From Deltaproteobacteria bacterium (GTDB lineage: Bacteria > Desulfobacterota > Desulfobulbia > Desulfobulbales > Desulfurivibrionaceae): a stretch of 64,000 nucleotides of DNA. The notes below the pieces were generated by a model, which searched no databases, was not told where the DNA came from, and saw only the letters and a list, made by a program, of their open reading frames with translations. Position numbers and translations under genes: made by a program. Numbering within the stretch: position 1 is the stretch's first letter; each line of letters begins with the position of its first letter. Location of the stretch: assembly GCA_013349285.1 (NCBI GenBank), contig DUZU01000001.1:1-64000 (forward strand), given 5' to 3'. Shown in pieces: positions 41,757-50,998 of the stretch.

Positions 41757-42575
41757 ATGCGCTTTTGTGTGTTGGGTAGCGGCAGCAAGGGCAATTCCAC
41801 CTTTGTCGAGGCGGGCCAGACCAGGGTGCTGATCGATGCCGGCTTTTCCGGCAAGGAAATAGAGCGGCGTCTGGCAGCTATTAAGGTGGAGGCGGCATCG
41901 CTGACGGCGATTCTCATCACCCACGAACATAGCGATCATACCCGGGGCGCCGCGATCCTTTCCCGGCGATTCAAGCTGCCGATCCTGGTAAACGCCTTAA
42001 CCAGGGCCGCCTCCGGCGAGACGCTTGGTAAGCCCCATGCGCTGCAGGAGTTTGTCACCGGTGCCAGTTTTACCTGCGGGGAGCTTGCGATTCATCCTTT
42101 TCGCTTATCCCATGATGCCGCCGACCCGGTGGGCTTTGTTGTCAGTTGCGGCCTGACCAGCATGGGCTACTGCACCGATACCGGCGTGGTCTCCCGTCTG
42201 ATGCACCATCGGCTAGCGACTTGCAACGGATTGGTGCTTGAGAGCAACCACGATCCGGAGATGTTGCGCAACGGCCCTTATCCCCTTTACCTGCAACAGC
42301 GGGTTCGTTCCAAGGAGGGCCACCTGGCCAATGAGGAGGCCGCCCAATTCTTAGGCGAGATTATGCACCAGGGCCTTGAGCATGTCGTGCTTTCCCATCT
42401 CAGCGAAACCAACAATAAACCGGAGCTGGCCGATGCGGTGGTAAAAGCGGTCGTTGCGCACCATTGCCGGGCAGAAAACTCAGGATGGAGCGGGCCGGTG
42501 ATCTCGGTGGCTGCTCAGGATCAGGTCGGCGAGGTGATCACCCTGGCCGGAGGAGACGGGGATGGCCGCTCTTAA
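41757..42575 (+). CDS. MBL-fold metallo-hydrolase (WalJ/YycJ-like)
   Basis: The 272-residue metallo-beta-lactamase-fold protein begins MRFCVLGSGSKGNST and has the metal motif HEHSDH at 56-61. Later ligands are in GYCTDTGVVS and VLSHLSETNNKPELA. The N-terminus GSGSKGN is typical of the YycJ/WalJ group, predicted exonucleases or phosphodiesterases. The end overlaps cbiR by 14 bp. Confidence 0.88.
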   Translation: MRFCVLGSGSKGNSTFVEAGQTRVLIDAGFSGKEIERRLAAIKVEAASLTAILITHEHSDHTRGAAILSRRFKLPILVNALTRAASGETLGKPHALQEFVTGASFTCGELAIHPFRLSHDAADPVGFVVSCGLTSMGYCTDTGVVSRLMHHRLATCNGLVLESNHDPEMLRNGPYPLYLQQRVRSKEGHLANEEAAQFLGEIMHQGLEHVVLSHLSETNNKPELADAVVKAVVAHHCRAENSGWSGPVISVAAQDQVGEVITLAGGDGDGRS

Positions 42576-43344
42576 AGGCAGGTTTCCCTGGCGGCTGGGG
42601 GCCACCTCTTTTGTGATTCCCGCCGATATTTCGACCAATGTCCGGCAGCTTGGCGGGCTGGTTGATGACGTGCAGCTTCTTTTTTTTGAAAGTGCGCATA
42701 ATTCGACCATGGCCCATGAGGTGGATGTCGCCGGGCTTGCGGAACTGGCGGTCGCACAAGAGCTCAGCTACACGGTGCACCTGCCGACCGATATTCGGCT
42801 GGGGGCTGATTCCGCTGCCCTGCGCCAAGAGGGCCGGGATGAAATTCTTCGCCTTATCGACGAGTTGCGGCCGTTGGCGCCGGGCTGCTTTGATTTACAT
42901 CTCTGCCCTGAGCCGGATCTGGCCGAGGCCGATTGGCTTGCCCATCTGGACCACAGCCTGGGGATTTTGGCTGAGCGGTTGGGGGGGGAGAAAAAACTGG
43001 TTGCGGTTGAAAATATCGATTATCCCTACCCTCTGGTAGCCGAGCTGGTTGCGGGTCATGGCTTTTCCTCGTGTCTGGATCTGGGCCATGCCGCCCGCTA
43101 TGGCCATGATCAAGCGGCGGCCTTGGCCAGGTTGGCGGATAACGTGTGCCATCTCCATTATCATGGGCTGCAGGGCGGTCGTGATCATCGAGCCCTTACT
43201 GATGGGGCGGCCGCCGGCGTGCTGGCCGAAAATCTGATGGCTTCAGGTTATGAGGGGGTGGTCACCCTCGAGCTTTACAGTCTGGATCAATTGAATATTT
43301 CCATGGCATTGCTGGCCGAGGCCTGGCAGCCGTATCGTAAATGA
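42562..43344 (+). CDS. cbiR: Predicted cobamide remodelling phosphodiesterase CbiR
   Basis: The 260-residue protein has an AP-endonuclease-2-type TIM barrel. Strand-end metal-ligand candidates are visible: VHLPTD (His), VENIDYP (Glu), LDLGHAARYGHD (Asp and His), HLHYHG (His) and VTLELYS (Glu). The N-terminal GATSFVIPADI and the sequence pattern match my knowledge of CbiR, which removes the lower ligand of cobamides so that another base can be installed. The genomic setting supports it, since the next two genes, cobT and cobS, activate and attach a lower ligand. Endonuclease IV is the alternative but is made unlikely by this context. ATG 42562 overlaps the upstream gene. Confidence 0.75.
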   Translation: MAALKGRFPWRLGATSFVIPADISTNVRQLGGLVDDVQLLFFESAHNSTMAHEVDVAGLAELAVAQELSYTVHLPTDIRLGADSAALRQEGRDEILRLIDELRPLAPGCFDLHLCPEPDLAEADWLAHLDHSLGILAERLGGEKKLVAVENIDYPYPLVAELVAGHGFSSCLDLGHAARYGHDQAAALARLADNVCHLHYHGLQGGRDHRALTDGAAAGVLAENLMASGYEGVVTLELYSLDQLNISMALLAEAWQPYRK

Positions 43345-43356
43345 AGGAGCAGGAAT

Positions 43357-44421
43357 ATGATGGAGAGCGTGGCGGAGTTGCAGAAATTTTGTGGGGAGAT
43401 CATACCCCTTGACCAGGCGGTGCTGGCCCGGGCCCAGGCCCGGCTTGATAACTTGACCAAACCCCGGGGCAGCCTGGGCAAGCTTGAGATGCTGGCCGCT
43501 AAAACCTGCGCCATGCGGGGCACCCTTGCCGCCAAGGTTGATAAGAAAGTGATCCTGACCTTTGCCGGTGATCACGGGGTGGTGGCAGAGGGCATCAGCG
43601 CCTTTCCCCAGGAGGTGACCCCGCAGATGGTTTATAATTTCCTGGCGGGCGGGGCCGGGGTTAATGTCCTGGCCCGTCATGTCGGGGCCGAGGTCAGGGT
43701 TATTGATGTGGGGGTTGCCGTGCCCCTTGCGGTTGAAGGGTTGCTGGCCAGGAAGGTGCGGCTGGGCACCGAGAATATGACTAAAGGCCCGGCGATGACC
43801 GAGGCCGATGCTTTGGCGGCAATCAAGGTCGGGATCGAGGTGGCTCAACAGGCTATTGCCGATGGGGCCGAGATTTTGGGCACCGGCGATATGGGGATCG
43901 GCAATACCACCCCATCCGCCGCCCTGTTTGCCGCGCTGTTGCCGGCCGCCCCGGCCGAGATAACCGGACGGGGAACCGGCATTGATGACGAGACCCTGGC
44001 CCGGAAGATCGCGGTCGTGGCCAAGGCCCTGGCGGTGAATAGTGATAAGTTGGCCACTCCCCTTGGCGCGCTGGCCGCGGTGGGCGGCCTTGAGATTGGC
44101 GGGATCTGCGGGGCGATTCTGGCCGCGGCCCATCAGCGGACCCCCATCGTGGTTGACGGCTTTATCTCCAGTGCCGCCGCCCTGGTGGCGATCAAGCTGG
44201 CGCCCAATGTGCTGGATTACTGTTTCTTCAGCCACATGTCGGCGGAGCAGGGCCATCGGTTGTTTTTTGAGAAAATGGGGCTGGCCCCGCTCCTGCATCT
44301 TGATCTGCGTTTGGGCGAGGGCACCGGCGCCGCCCTTTCCATGGGACTGGTCGATGCCGGCCTTAAAATAATGAACGAGATGGCCACCTTCGGTGAGGCC
44401 GGCGTGAGCGAGGCCGAGTAA
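43357..44421 (+). CDS. cobT: Nicotinate-nucleotide-dimethylbenzimidazole phosphoribosyltransferase
   Basis: The 354-residue enzyme makes alpha-ribazole phosphate, the activated lower ligand of cobamides. It has NLTKPRGSLGKLE-like LDNLTKPRGSLGK, FAGDHGVVAEGISAFPQEVT, GDMGIGNTTPSAAL and the C-terminal LRLGEGTGAAL with the catalytic glutamate. AGGAG lies upstream of ATG 43357; a second ATG follows at once. Confidence 0.96.
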   Translation: MMESVAELQKFCGEIIPLDQAVLARAQARLDNLTKPRGSLGKLEMLAAKTCAMRGTLAAKVDKKVILTFAGDHGVVAEGISAFPQEVTPQMVYNFLAGGAGVNVLARHVGAEVRVIDVGVAVPLAVEGLLARKVRLGTENMTKGPAMTEADALAAIKVGIEVAQQAIADGAEILGTGDMGIGNTTPSAALFAALLPAAPAEITGRGTGIDDETLARKIAVVAKALAVNSDKLATPLGALAAVGGLEIGGICGAILAAAHQRTPIVVDGFISSAAALVAIKLAPNVLDYCFFSHMSAEQGHRLFFEKMGLAPLLHLDLRLGEGTGAALSMGLVDAGLKIMNEMATFGEAGVSEAE

Positions 44422-44425
44422 GCCC

Positions 44426-45178
44426 ATGTTCCCGTCGATTCGTAGCGCCATCGCGTTCCTGACCATCCTGCCCATTGGCTTGCCCCATGATTTGCCCCAA
44501 CAACGGCCGGGGCAAAGTGCCGCTTTTTTTCCGTTGGCCGGTTGGGTCATCGGCGGGGTGCTGGCCGGAGGGGCTTGGCTGGCCGGGCTGGCTCATCTGC
44601 CCGCCTCGGTGACCGCGGTTCTGCTGGTTGCCTTGTCGGCCTGGTTTACCCGGGGGCTGCATCTCGATGGCTGGGCCGATCTTTTGGATGGGTTGGGCGG
44701 CGGCTTTGAGCCTGAGCGGCGGCTGGCCATTATGAAGGATTCGGCCACCGGCGCCTTCGGCGTCATCGGCCTGGTGCTGCTGCTCGGGCTCAAGGTCGTC
44801 TGTCTGGCCGCCCTTATCGATCGGGCCGGGATGATGGATCTTTTGCTGGTGGTGGCCGCGGTGCCGGTGGTGGCGCGGTGGGCCATGATTGTGCTCTGTT
44901 TTAAAACCCGCTATCCCCGGCAAAGCGGCACCGGCCATTCCTTTGTCGGTCAGCTGGGGTGGCGCGACTTGGCCCTGGGCGGCCTCTTTGTCCTGCCGGT
45001 TTTGGGATGGTCCTGGGCCATCGGCTTGACCCTGATTGCGGCCGGCCAGCTGCCCGGCCTTTGGCTCCGATTTAAGGCAGCCAAGGCTTTGGGGGGGATT
45101 ACCGGGGATGTGTTGGGCGCTTGCTGTGAATTGGGCGAGGCCTGCGCCCTGCTCGGGGTGCTTTTTTTGTTTTTGTAG
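44426..45178 (+). CDS. cobS: Adenosylcobinamide-GDP ribazoletransferase
   Basis: The 250-residue membrane enzyme joins alpha-ribazole to adenosylcobinamide-GDP, the last step of cobamide assembly. It has FLTILPIGLP at the start, the acidic signature HLDGWADLLDGLGGG and MKDSATGAFG, plus several hydrophobic helices. It begins 4 bp after cobT. No cobalamin riboswitch was found upstream of this gene set. Confidence 0.93.
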   Translation: MFPSIRSAIAFLTILPIGLPHDLPQQRPGQSAAFFPLAGWVIGGVLAGGAWLAGLAHLPASVTAVLLVALSAWFTRGLHLDGWADLLDGLGGGFEPERRLAIMKDSATGAFGVIGLVLLLGLKVVCLAALIDRAGMMDLLLVVAAVPVVARWAMIVLCFKTRYPRQSGTGHSFVGQLGWRDLALGGLFVLPVLGWSWAIGLTLIAAGQLPGLWLRFKAAKALGGITGDVLGACCELGEACALLGVLFLFL

Positions 45179-45254
45179 CCGCCGATGTCAGGCGGGCAAT
45201 GGGGCCTAGCCGCCTTCGATGATTAAGCGTAACTTCGTAAGCCGGGATCGTATG

Positions 45255-46691
45255 TTACGAGCCGTTGATTTTTTTCCCCTCCAGGGCGTTGTGCATGGCG
45301 TGCATAGCCTGAATGGCCAGCGAGCTGTCTTTAAAAGGCTGCACGTCGGTGCCGAAGATCAGGTCCACAACTTCGGAGGGGGTGATGTTTTCCGATGGGG
45401 CGGCGGGCAGGTAGCCGGTCTGTTTACCCAGCACTTTTCTCAAGATCCCGCCTTGTTGTAAATCCGATAGCACGTTGTTGATGGTTGTCTCCGGTAGTTT
45501 CAGCTCCATGGCCAGGTTTGAGCGGGTGGTTATCTTCCTGTTTTTGAAATCGGTCAAGGTCTTGTTGATGATATTAAAGGCCAGGGCCAGCCTGGCCATC
45601 GGGCTGAGCCTGGTGTCGGAGGGATTGTAGTTTTTCCAGTATTGCACGGCAAAAGCCATTTCCGCGCCGGAAAGAAAGATGATCCAGCCGACCTGCAGCC
45701 AGATCAGGAAAAGGGGCAGGGTGGCGAACGAGCCATAGATTGCATTGTAACGGGCCACCCCGATCTGCAGTTTTACATAAAAGGCCTGGACGATGAACCA
45801 GGTGATGCCGCCGAAAAGACCGCCTGCCAATGCGGGCAGCAATTTCACCTTGGTGTTGGGCAGAAAACGGTAGAGGGTGGAGAAGGTGGCGACAAAGAGA
45901 AGAATGGGCAGGGCCTTGAGGATCAGGTGCTCCAGGCCGGGCATCGGCAGGTATTGCTGGAATTTGGCCATCAGGGCGGGACTCTGGAAGGTTGCTTCGG
46001 TGGCCAGGGCCAGGTTGATGGAGACCGGCAGCAGGATCATCAGGGCCAGGTAATCCATTATTTTTCGGCCCCAGGGTCGGTCGCTTTCCGCCAGCCAGAT
46101 GGCATTCATGGAATTTTCGATGCTGTCCAGCACGCTTACCACCGCCAGCAGCAGGCCGATGATGCCAAAGGCGCCCAGGGTGGCGAAATTGGTGCGGTCG
46201 ACATAATCAAAGATTTGTTTCGTGGCCCGGCGAAGGTGGCCGGTCATCTCCTCTTTTTGTGGGGTGGCGTTTTTTGGGGTCTGCAGGTTGTTTGCCTGGG
46301 CGGATGGCGGCTCAGCTTGCTCTTCACTGGTGTAAGTCTCGTTTGGGGAGACTTTGTTTTTTATTTCGAGTTGATCAATCAGTCGGTAGGCGGCCTGCCG
46401 GGCCTGATTGCCGGCGCCCAGGCCCTTGAGAACCGCGGTGCCCAAGGCCAGGGTGGGAACCAGGGAGAGGATGATGGTAAAGGTGAGGGCGCTGGCCCGC
46501 AGTGTAATCCGATCCTTGTCAAACTCTTTGAAAAAGATAAGGTGAACCCGGAAAAAACTGCGCAGGGCACGTTGCCAGAGTGGATGATCCAGCGACGGAT
46601 ATTCCCAGATCCATTCGTGCAGGCGGGCCAGTTGTTTCCGCACCTGTAGCCCATTTTTTATTGTCGCCATAATCGATAGTTTGTCGGCCAT
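45255..46691 (-). CDS. YihY/BrkB family inner membrane protein
   Basis: The 478-residue protein has the YihY core: LRASALTFTIILSLVPTLALG, NSMNAIWL, RPWGRKIMDYLALMILLPVSINLA, AGGLFGGITWFIVQAFYV and NAIYGSFATLPLFLIWLQVGWIIFLSGAEMAF. A polar insert of about 45 residues rich in Gln, Glu and Pro lies around residues 115-160. The C-terminal 100 residues look like a winged-helix DNA-binding type domain (TTRSNLAMELKLPETTINNVLSDLQQGGIL), as often found fused in deltaproteobacterial members. It was once called ribonuclease BN, wrongly; the true function is unknown. ATG at 46691 or 46670. Confidence 0.85.
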   Translation of the reverse strand: MADKLSIMATIKNGLQVRKQLARLHEWIWEYPSLDHPLWQRALRSFFRVHLIFFKEFDKDRITLRASALTFTIILSLVPTLALGTAVLKGLGAGNQARQAAYRLIDQLEIKNKVSPNETYTSEEQAEPPSAQANNLQTPKNATPQKEEMTGHLRRATKQIFDYVDRTNFATLGAFGIIGLLLAVVSVLDSIENSMNAIWLAESDRPWGRKIMDYLALMILLPVSINLALATEATFQSPALMAKFQQYLPMPGLEHLILKALPILLFVATFSTLYRFLPNTKVKLLPALAGGLFGGITWFIVQAFYVKLQIGVARYNAIYGSFATLPLFLIWLQVGWIIFLSGAEMAFAVQYWKNYNPSDTRLSPMARLALAFNIINKTLTDFKNRKITTRSNLAMELKLPETTINNVLSDLQQGGILRKVLGKQTGYLPAAPSENITPSEVVDLIFGTDVQPFKDSSLAIQAMHAMHNALEGKKINGS

Positions 46692-46709
46692 TGAAAAGTC
46701 CGTGTAAGT

Positions 46710-48497
46710 TTAAAATCCCAGCAGCCCTTTGAGCAGATCCTTGGCCTGGTTTTTTTCCTGCTCCGCCGGTTGACCGCCTTCATCCTTGCCAATGATTGCC
46801 TTGTCCAGTTCATTCAGCAGTTTGTTTTTGATGGCCTTTTCAGCCTGTTTCTTGATCGCCGCCTGATCGAGGGTGGGCCGCGGTTTGTCAACCGTGCCGA
46901 GGATGGTCAGGCGCAGGGATGTTTCGCCTTGTTCATTGGCCAGGTAGCCGGCAATGGAGGCCCGTTGTTTTAGTTTGTCGCTTAGGGCCTGGGACAGAAT
47001 AATGGTGACCGGCAGGTTCAACTCGCCATCAAGGCTGACCGTGCCTTTGCTGTTTAGTTTCAATTCCGGTCCATTCATCTGCGAACTGATCAGGGCCTTG
47101 CCGTTGTGGACCTTGACATTGCCATCGATTTTTTCAAAGGAGAGGTTGTTGAGTTCCTGCAACCCCACCAGGGCGGCAACCGTTTTGGTTATCTCATGGT
47201 TTTTTATGGCGCCGTCGGCGAGGCTGTAGACGGCATCTACGGCAAGGTTTTTCTTGATCTCGGCCAGTTGGGTGCCGGCCCCTGAAAAGTTGATGGTGGT
47301 TGCCGCGGTTCCGTTGACAACCTCGCTGGCTTGAGGTTTGAGCGCTTTGAGGATCTCTCCGATTTCAAGGCCTGCCACCTCGGCCTTGCCGTGGTAGCTC
47401 ACGGCCGGCAGGTTGAGGTCGGCTTCGACTCCGGTGGCCTGCACCGTGCCGCCGGCAATCCTGCTGTCCATCTTACTGATGTTGAAAATCCCGTTTTTCA
47501 GGCCATAAACGAGGTGTAAGTCGTTGATTGTCAGCTTGTCGTACAAGACTTCGTCAACCTTGATTTTTCCGGAGAGCACAAGGCCTTGCGGCAATGCGCG
47601 GGCCAGGGGTTCTTGTGACGAGGTGCCTTTGCTGTCGGCCTGTTGCACCTGCTGTGCGGCCTTGGGCAGACCGGCGACAATGGCCAGCAGCTGGTCGATG
47701 TTTAATTTTTTGCTGGTGAAGTCGAGGCGGATATCCGGGGCGGTAAGGTAATCATTGATTGAGCCGTCCAGGTGAAGCTGTTCGGTGTCCGCCGTAATAT
47801 CAGCTTTAACGGCAAGCTGTTGTTGGTCAAAGGTACAGGAACCGCTCAGGTGGGGGGTTACCTTGCCGTAAACCACATCGGTCGTAAATTTCAGTGAGCC
47901 GTTGTAGAGGATATTTTGCAGGTTTTTGATATCAAGGGCCACCGTAAGCGAGGCCAGGGTGGTGATTTGCGGCAGTTCCTTTTTGGCATCGGTCACCGTG
48001 ATTTTTAATCCCTTGACCTGAATGTTGTTCACGGTAAGGGCTAGGGGCAGGGCGGCGGCCTGGCTGGCGGTCGGCGTTTTTGGGCGGTCGGTTTTTTCCG
48101 GGGCGGTCGCCAGCCCGATGCTCTCAAAATTAAACCGACCATCGTGGTCGCGGTGCACGTTGACTGCAGGGTCGAGCAGGGTGATCTCGCTGATCACCAC
48201 CTCTTTATGGATAAGGGGCAAGAGCTGGTAGCGCAAGACAAAGGCCTTGGTTTTAATAAAGTCATTGGCGCCATCCGCCTCTTTGACGGAAAAATCGTGC
48301 ACGGTAATGCCGCTGAGCAGGCTTACCTTGATGGCGCCGACTGTAACCTTGCGGGCCAGGGCTTGTTCGGCCGGCGGGATGATCAGGGCCTTGATGCGTT
48401 CATCGGTGAGGTAGAAACGGACCAAGGCGGCAAGGGCAAGGACGGTGATAGTAATAATGGCGATAAGGACTATAAAAATCTTAAGTGATTTTTTCAT
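46710..48497 (-). CDS. AsmA-family envelope protein
   Basis: The start at 48497 (MKKSLKIFIVLIAI) is chosen because it opens a proper N-terminal membrane anchor; the frame runs 80 codons further upstream without any signal or ribosome site. The roughly 595-residue protein has the AsmA features: anchor, VTVGAIKVSLLSGITVHDFSV, VVISEITLLDPAVNVHRD, long beta-repeats and a C-terminal region with NLPVTIILS and LRLTILGTVDKPRPTLD. AsmA-like proteins bridge inner and outer membranes and move lipids. It follows yihY in the opposite order on the minus strand, 18 bp apart. Confidence 0.82.
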   Translation of the reverse strand: MKKSLKIFIVLIAIITITVLALAALVRFYLTDERIKALIIPPAEQALARKVTVGAIKVSLLSGITVHDFSVKEADGANDFIKTKAFVLRYQLLPLIHKEVVISEITLLDPAVNVHRDHDGRFNFESIGLATAPEKTDRPKTPTASQAAALPLALTVNNIQVKGLKITVTDAKKELPQITTLASLTVALDIKNLQNILYNGSLKFTTDVVYGKVTPHLSGSCTFDQQQLAVKADITADTEQLHLDGSINDYLTAPDIRLDFTSKKLNIDQLLAIVAGLPKAAQQVQQADSKGTSSQEPLARALPQGLVLSGKIKVDEVLYDKLTINDLHLVYGLKNGIFNISKMDSRIAGGTVQATGVEADLNLPAVSYHGKAEVAGLEIGEILKALKPQASEVVNGTAATTINFSGAGTQLAEIKKNLAVDAVYSLADGAIKNHEITKTVAALVGLQELNNLSFEKIDGNVKVHNGKALISSQMNGPELKLNSKGTVSLDGELNLPVTIILSQALSDKLKQRASIAGYLANEQGETSLRLTILGTVDKPRPTLDQAAIKKQAEKAIKNKLLNELDKAIIGKDEGGQPAEQEKNQAKDLLKGLLGF

Positions 48498-48630
48498 GGG
48501 AGCTGTCTCTGCAATTTTTTTCAAGAAAGGGCTAAAGCTTAAGTAAAGACTGATTAGTGATAGCTTACCACCCGTGTCGCAAAATTTATAGTAGATTATT
48601 GTGGGCGGTTGCGGGCGAGATAAAAGGAAA

Positions 48631-48662
48631 AAGGGCCTGAAAGCATCTGCTTTCAGGCCCTT
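48631..48662 (-). terminator. Second terminator downstream of glnN
   Basis: A perfect 14-bp stem (48631-48644 with 48649-48662, core GGGCCTGAAAGC) with a four-base loop is followed on the minus strand by TTTCCTTTTATC. With the hairpin at 48689 it forms a tandem stop that protects the asmA region from readthrough. Confidence 0.75.
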
Positions 48663-48688
48663 AAAAAAGAGGTCTTGCGTCAAACAAA

Positions 48689-48719
48689 AAAACGGGGAGG
48701 TTATAAGTCTCCCCGTTTT
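48689..48719 (-). terminator. First terminator downstream of glnN
   Basis: The stem CGGGGAG (48693-48699) with CTCCCCG (48709-48715), flanked by A and T runs that extend the pairing, has a nine-base loop. On the minus strand it ends in TTTTTTTGTTTG, 25-30 bases after the glnN stop. Confidence 0.85.
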
Positions 48720-48743
48720 CCGGGTGCTTAAGAACAATAAGCC

Positions 48744-50852
48744 TTACAGTCTAAAAAGCATCTCGCTGTAAGTAGGAACAGGCCACAGATCCTGGGGCAT
48801 GATTTCCTCAAGGGCGTCGATATCGCTGCGCAGCTCGGTGGCGGTGCTGAAAACCTTGTCGCGGTAAGCGGCAGCCTGTTTGTCAACCTTGTCAATGCCT
48901 TGCGCCTTAGCGGTTTCAGTCTCCAGTTTGGCCAGTTTTTTGCTGGCGGAGTCGAGCAGTTTGCCGACCTTGGCCAACAGATCCTTCTGGACGCCGGCCG
49001 CCTTGCCCGCAACGGCAATGGAGTTGCCGAGCTCGGTCATGAACCGGATGGCCGCCGGAATATACTGACGTTTGGTCATCTGAATAACGGTCATGGCCTC
49101 GATATTGATATGTTTTGCATACTGCTCGGTGTAAATCTCATAGCGGGAATGCAGCTCATCCTTGCTCAGCACCTCGTACTTGCCGAACATCTTGATGGCT
49201 TTGGGGGTGATAAAGGATTTAAGAGCATCCGGGGAGGTCTTGGTGTTGGGCAACCCGCGTTTTTCCGCCTCGGTGGCCCACTCCGCCGAGTAGTTGTTGC
49301 CGTTGAAGATGATGCGGCTATGCTTGTCCACGGTGTCTTTGACAATGGCCTGGATTTCCTTGTTAACGTCCTTGGCTTTCTCCAGACGGTTGGCGATCTC
49401 GTCCAGGGCCTCGGCGGTAATGGTGTTCAGGGCCACGTTGGGACCGGAGATGGACTGGGAAGAGCCGACCATGCGGAATTCGAATTTATTGCCGGTAAAG
49501 GCAAAGGGTGAGGTCCGGTTCCGGTCGCTGTTGTCCTTGGGCAGTTCGGGTAGGGTGTCGACCCCGATCTTCAGATAACTGCAAGAGCCTTTGGAACAAA
49601 CCTTCTTGCCGGCCGCCAGGTTGGTCAGGACGTCGGTGAGATCCTGGCCCAGGAAAGCGGAGATAATGGCCGGGGGGGCCTCGTTGGCGCCGAGACGGTG
49701 GTCATTGCCGGAGCTGGCGCAGGTGCCGCGCAGGATGTCGGCATGGGTGTCGACCGCCTTGAGCATGGCGCAGAGGAAAACCAGGAACTGGGCATTGTCT
49801 TCCGGGGTGCTGCCCGGTTCGAGCAGGTTGACGCCGTCGTTGGTGGACAGAGAGTAGTTGTTGTGTTTGCCCGAGCCGTTGACGCCGGCGTAAGGTTTTT
49901 CGTGGAGCAGGCAGATCATGTCATGGCGCAGGGCCACCTTCTGCATGGTTTCCATTACCAGCTGGTTCTGGTCGGCGCCGATATTGACGGAGGTGAAGAC
50001 CGGGGCCATTTCGTACTGGGCCGGGGCAACCTCGTTGTGTTTGGTTTTCGAGGTAATGCCCATTTTCCAGAGTTCGATGTCCAGTTCTTTCATGTAGGCG
50101 GCAACCCGGTCCTTGATGGCGCCGAAGTACTGGTCTTCGAGCTCCTGGCCCTTGGGGGCCGGGGCGCCGAACAGGGTGCGGCCGCAGGTGATCAGGTCAA
50201 GGCGCTGCAGGTAGTACTCTTTGTCGACCAGGAAGTATTCCTGCTCGGCGCCGACGGAAGCCTTGACGCTTTTGGCGGTGGTGTTGCCCATGGCCTTGAG
50301 TACGCGCATGGCTTGGGTGGAGACCGCGGCCATGGAACGCAGCAGCGGGGTTTTCTTGTCCAGGGCCTCGCCTTTGTATGAGCAGAAGGCGGTGGGAATG
50401 CAGAGGGTCACATCGCCGGAGGCGTCTTCTTTGAGGAAGGCGGGCGAGGTGCAGTCCCAGGCGGTGTAACCGCGGGCTTCGAAGGTGACGCGCAGGCCGC
50501 CGCTCGGAAAGGATGACGCATCGGGCTCACCCTGAATCAGCTGTTTGCCGGAGAACTCCATGATAACGCTGCCGTCGTCGGTGGGGGCAATGAAGGAGTC
50601 GTGTTTCTCGGCGGTGGCGCCGGTGAGGGGCTGAAACCAGTGGGTGTAGTGGGTGGCGCCCTTCTCGATGGCCCAATCCTTCATGGCATTGGCCACCACG
50701 GCAGCGATATCCGCCTGCAGGGGCAGACCCTGGTCGATGGTGGATTTCAGCCCTTTGTAAGTCTCTTTGGGCAGCCTCTCCTTCATGACCTTGTCATTGA
50801 AGACGTTGCCGCCGAAGTATTCGGGAACACTCATATTCATTTCGTCACACAT
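48744..50852 (-). CDS. glnN: Glutamine synthetase type III
   Basis: The 702-residue ammonia-assimilating enzyme has the GSIII layout, clearly longer than the 470-residue type I. Landmarks are [12 protein letters not shown] near the start, [70 protein letters not shown] and [20 protein letters not shown] 50852 lies seven bases after AAGGAGG on the minus strand. It makes glutamine from glutamate, ATP and ammonia. It closes the amtB-glnB-glnD-glnN group. Confidence 0.96.
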   Translation of the reverse strand: MCDEMNMSVPEYFGGNVFNDKVMKERLPKETYKGLKSTIDQGLPLQADIAAVVANAMKDWAIEKGATHYTHWFQPLTGATAEKHDSFIAPTDDGSVIMEFSGKQLIQGEPDASSFPSGGLRVTFEARGYTAWDCTSPAFLKEDASGDVTLCIPTAFCSYKGEALDKKTPLLRSMAAVSTQAMRVLKAMGNTTAKSVKASVGAEQEYFLVDKEYYLQRLDLITCGRTLFGAPAPKGQELEDQYFGAIKDRVAAYMKELDIELWKMGITSKTKHNEVAPAQYEMAPVFTSVNIGADQNQLVMETMQKVALRHDMICLLHEKPYAGVNGSGKHNNYSLSTNDGVNLLEPGSTPEDNAQFLVFLCAMLKAVDTHADILRGTCASSGNDHRLGANEAPPAIISAFLGQDLTDVLTNLAAGKKVCSKGSCSYLKIGVDTLPELPKDNSDRNRTSPFAFTGNKFEFRMVGSSQSISGPNVALNTITAEALDEIANRLEKAKDVNKEIQAIVKDTVDKHSRIIFNGNNYSAEWATEAEKRGLPNTKTSPDALKSFITPKAIKMFGKYEVLSKDELHSRYEIYTEQYAKHINIEAMTVIQMTKRQYIPAAIRFMTELGNSIAVAGKAAGVQKDLLAKVGKLLDSASKKLAKLETETAKAQGIDKVDKQAAAYRDKVFSTATELRSDIDALEEIMPQDLWPVPTYSEMLFRL

Positions 50853-50941
50853 TTTGTTGCCTCCTTAATCGGTTTTTCTGAAAAAAACAGTATATGTCCC
50901 GAACCCTTACCAGGCAGGGGGGAAGGGAATATGCCTTGTTC

Positions 50942-50959
50942 TGCCGGCAGCCGCCGGCA
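50942..50959 (-). other. Small GC-rich hairpin between glnD and glnN
   Basis: TGCCGGC (50942-50948) pairs perfectly with GCCGGCA (50953-50959) around a four-base loop. There is no T-run after it on the minus strand, so termination is unlikely; mRNA processing or nothing in particular is possible. No sigma-54 or sigma-70 promoter is obvious in the 146-bp gap. Confidence 0.3.
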
Positions 50960-50998
50960 ATGTTTATAAAATAGCCATATGCATGGCTAATGTTACCT

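Noticed and set aside
41276-43357. Cobalamin riboswitch near the cob genes
   Set aside because: There is no long untranslated leader; genes overlap or abut from dut to cobS.
45642-46649. 335-codon plus-strand frame opposite the YihY gene
   Set aside because: It is Gln/Gly/Asp-rich and a shadow of the membrane protein on the other strand.
48498-48737. 80-codon upstream extension of the AsmA-like gene
   Set aside because: It reads through the glnN terminators and lacks any signal; the internal Met opens the membrane anchor.
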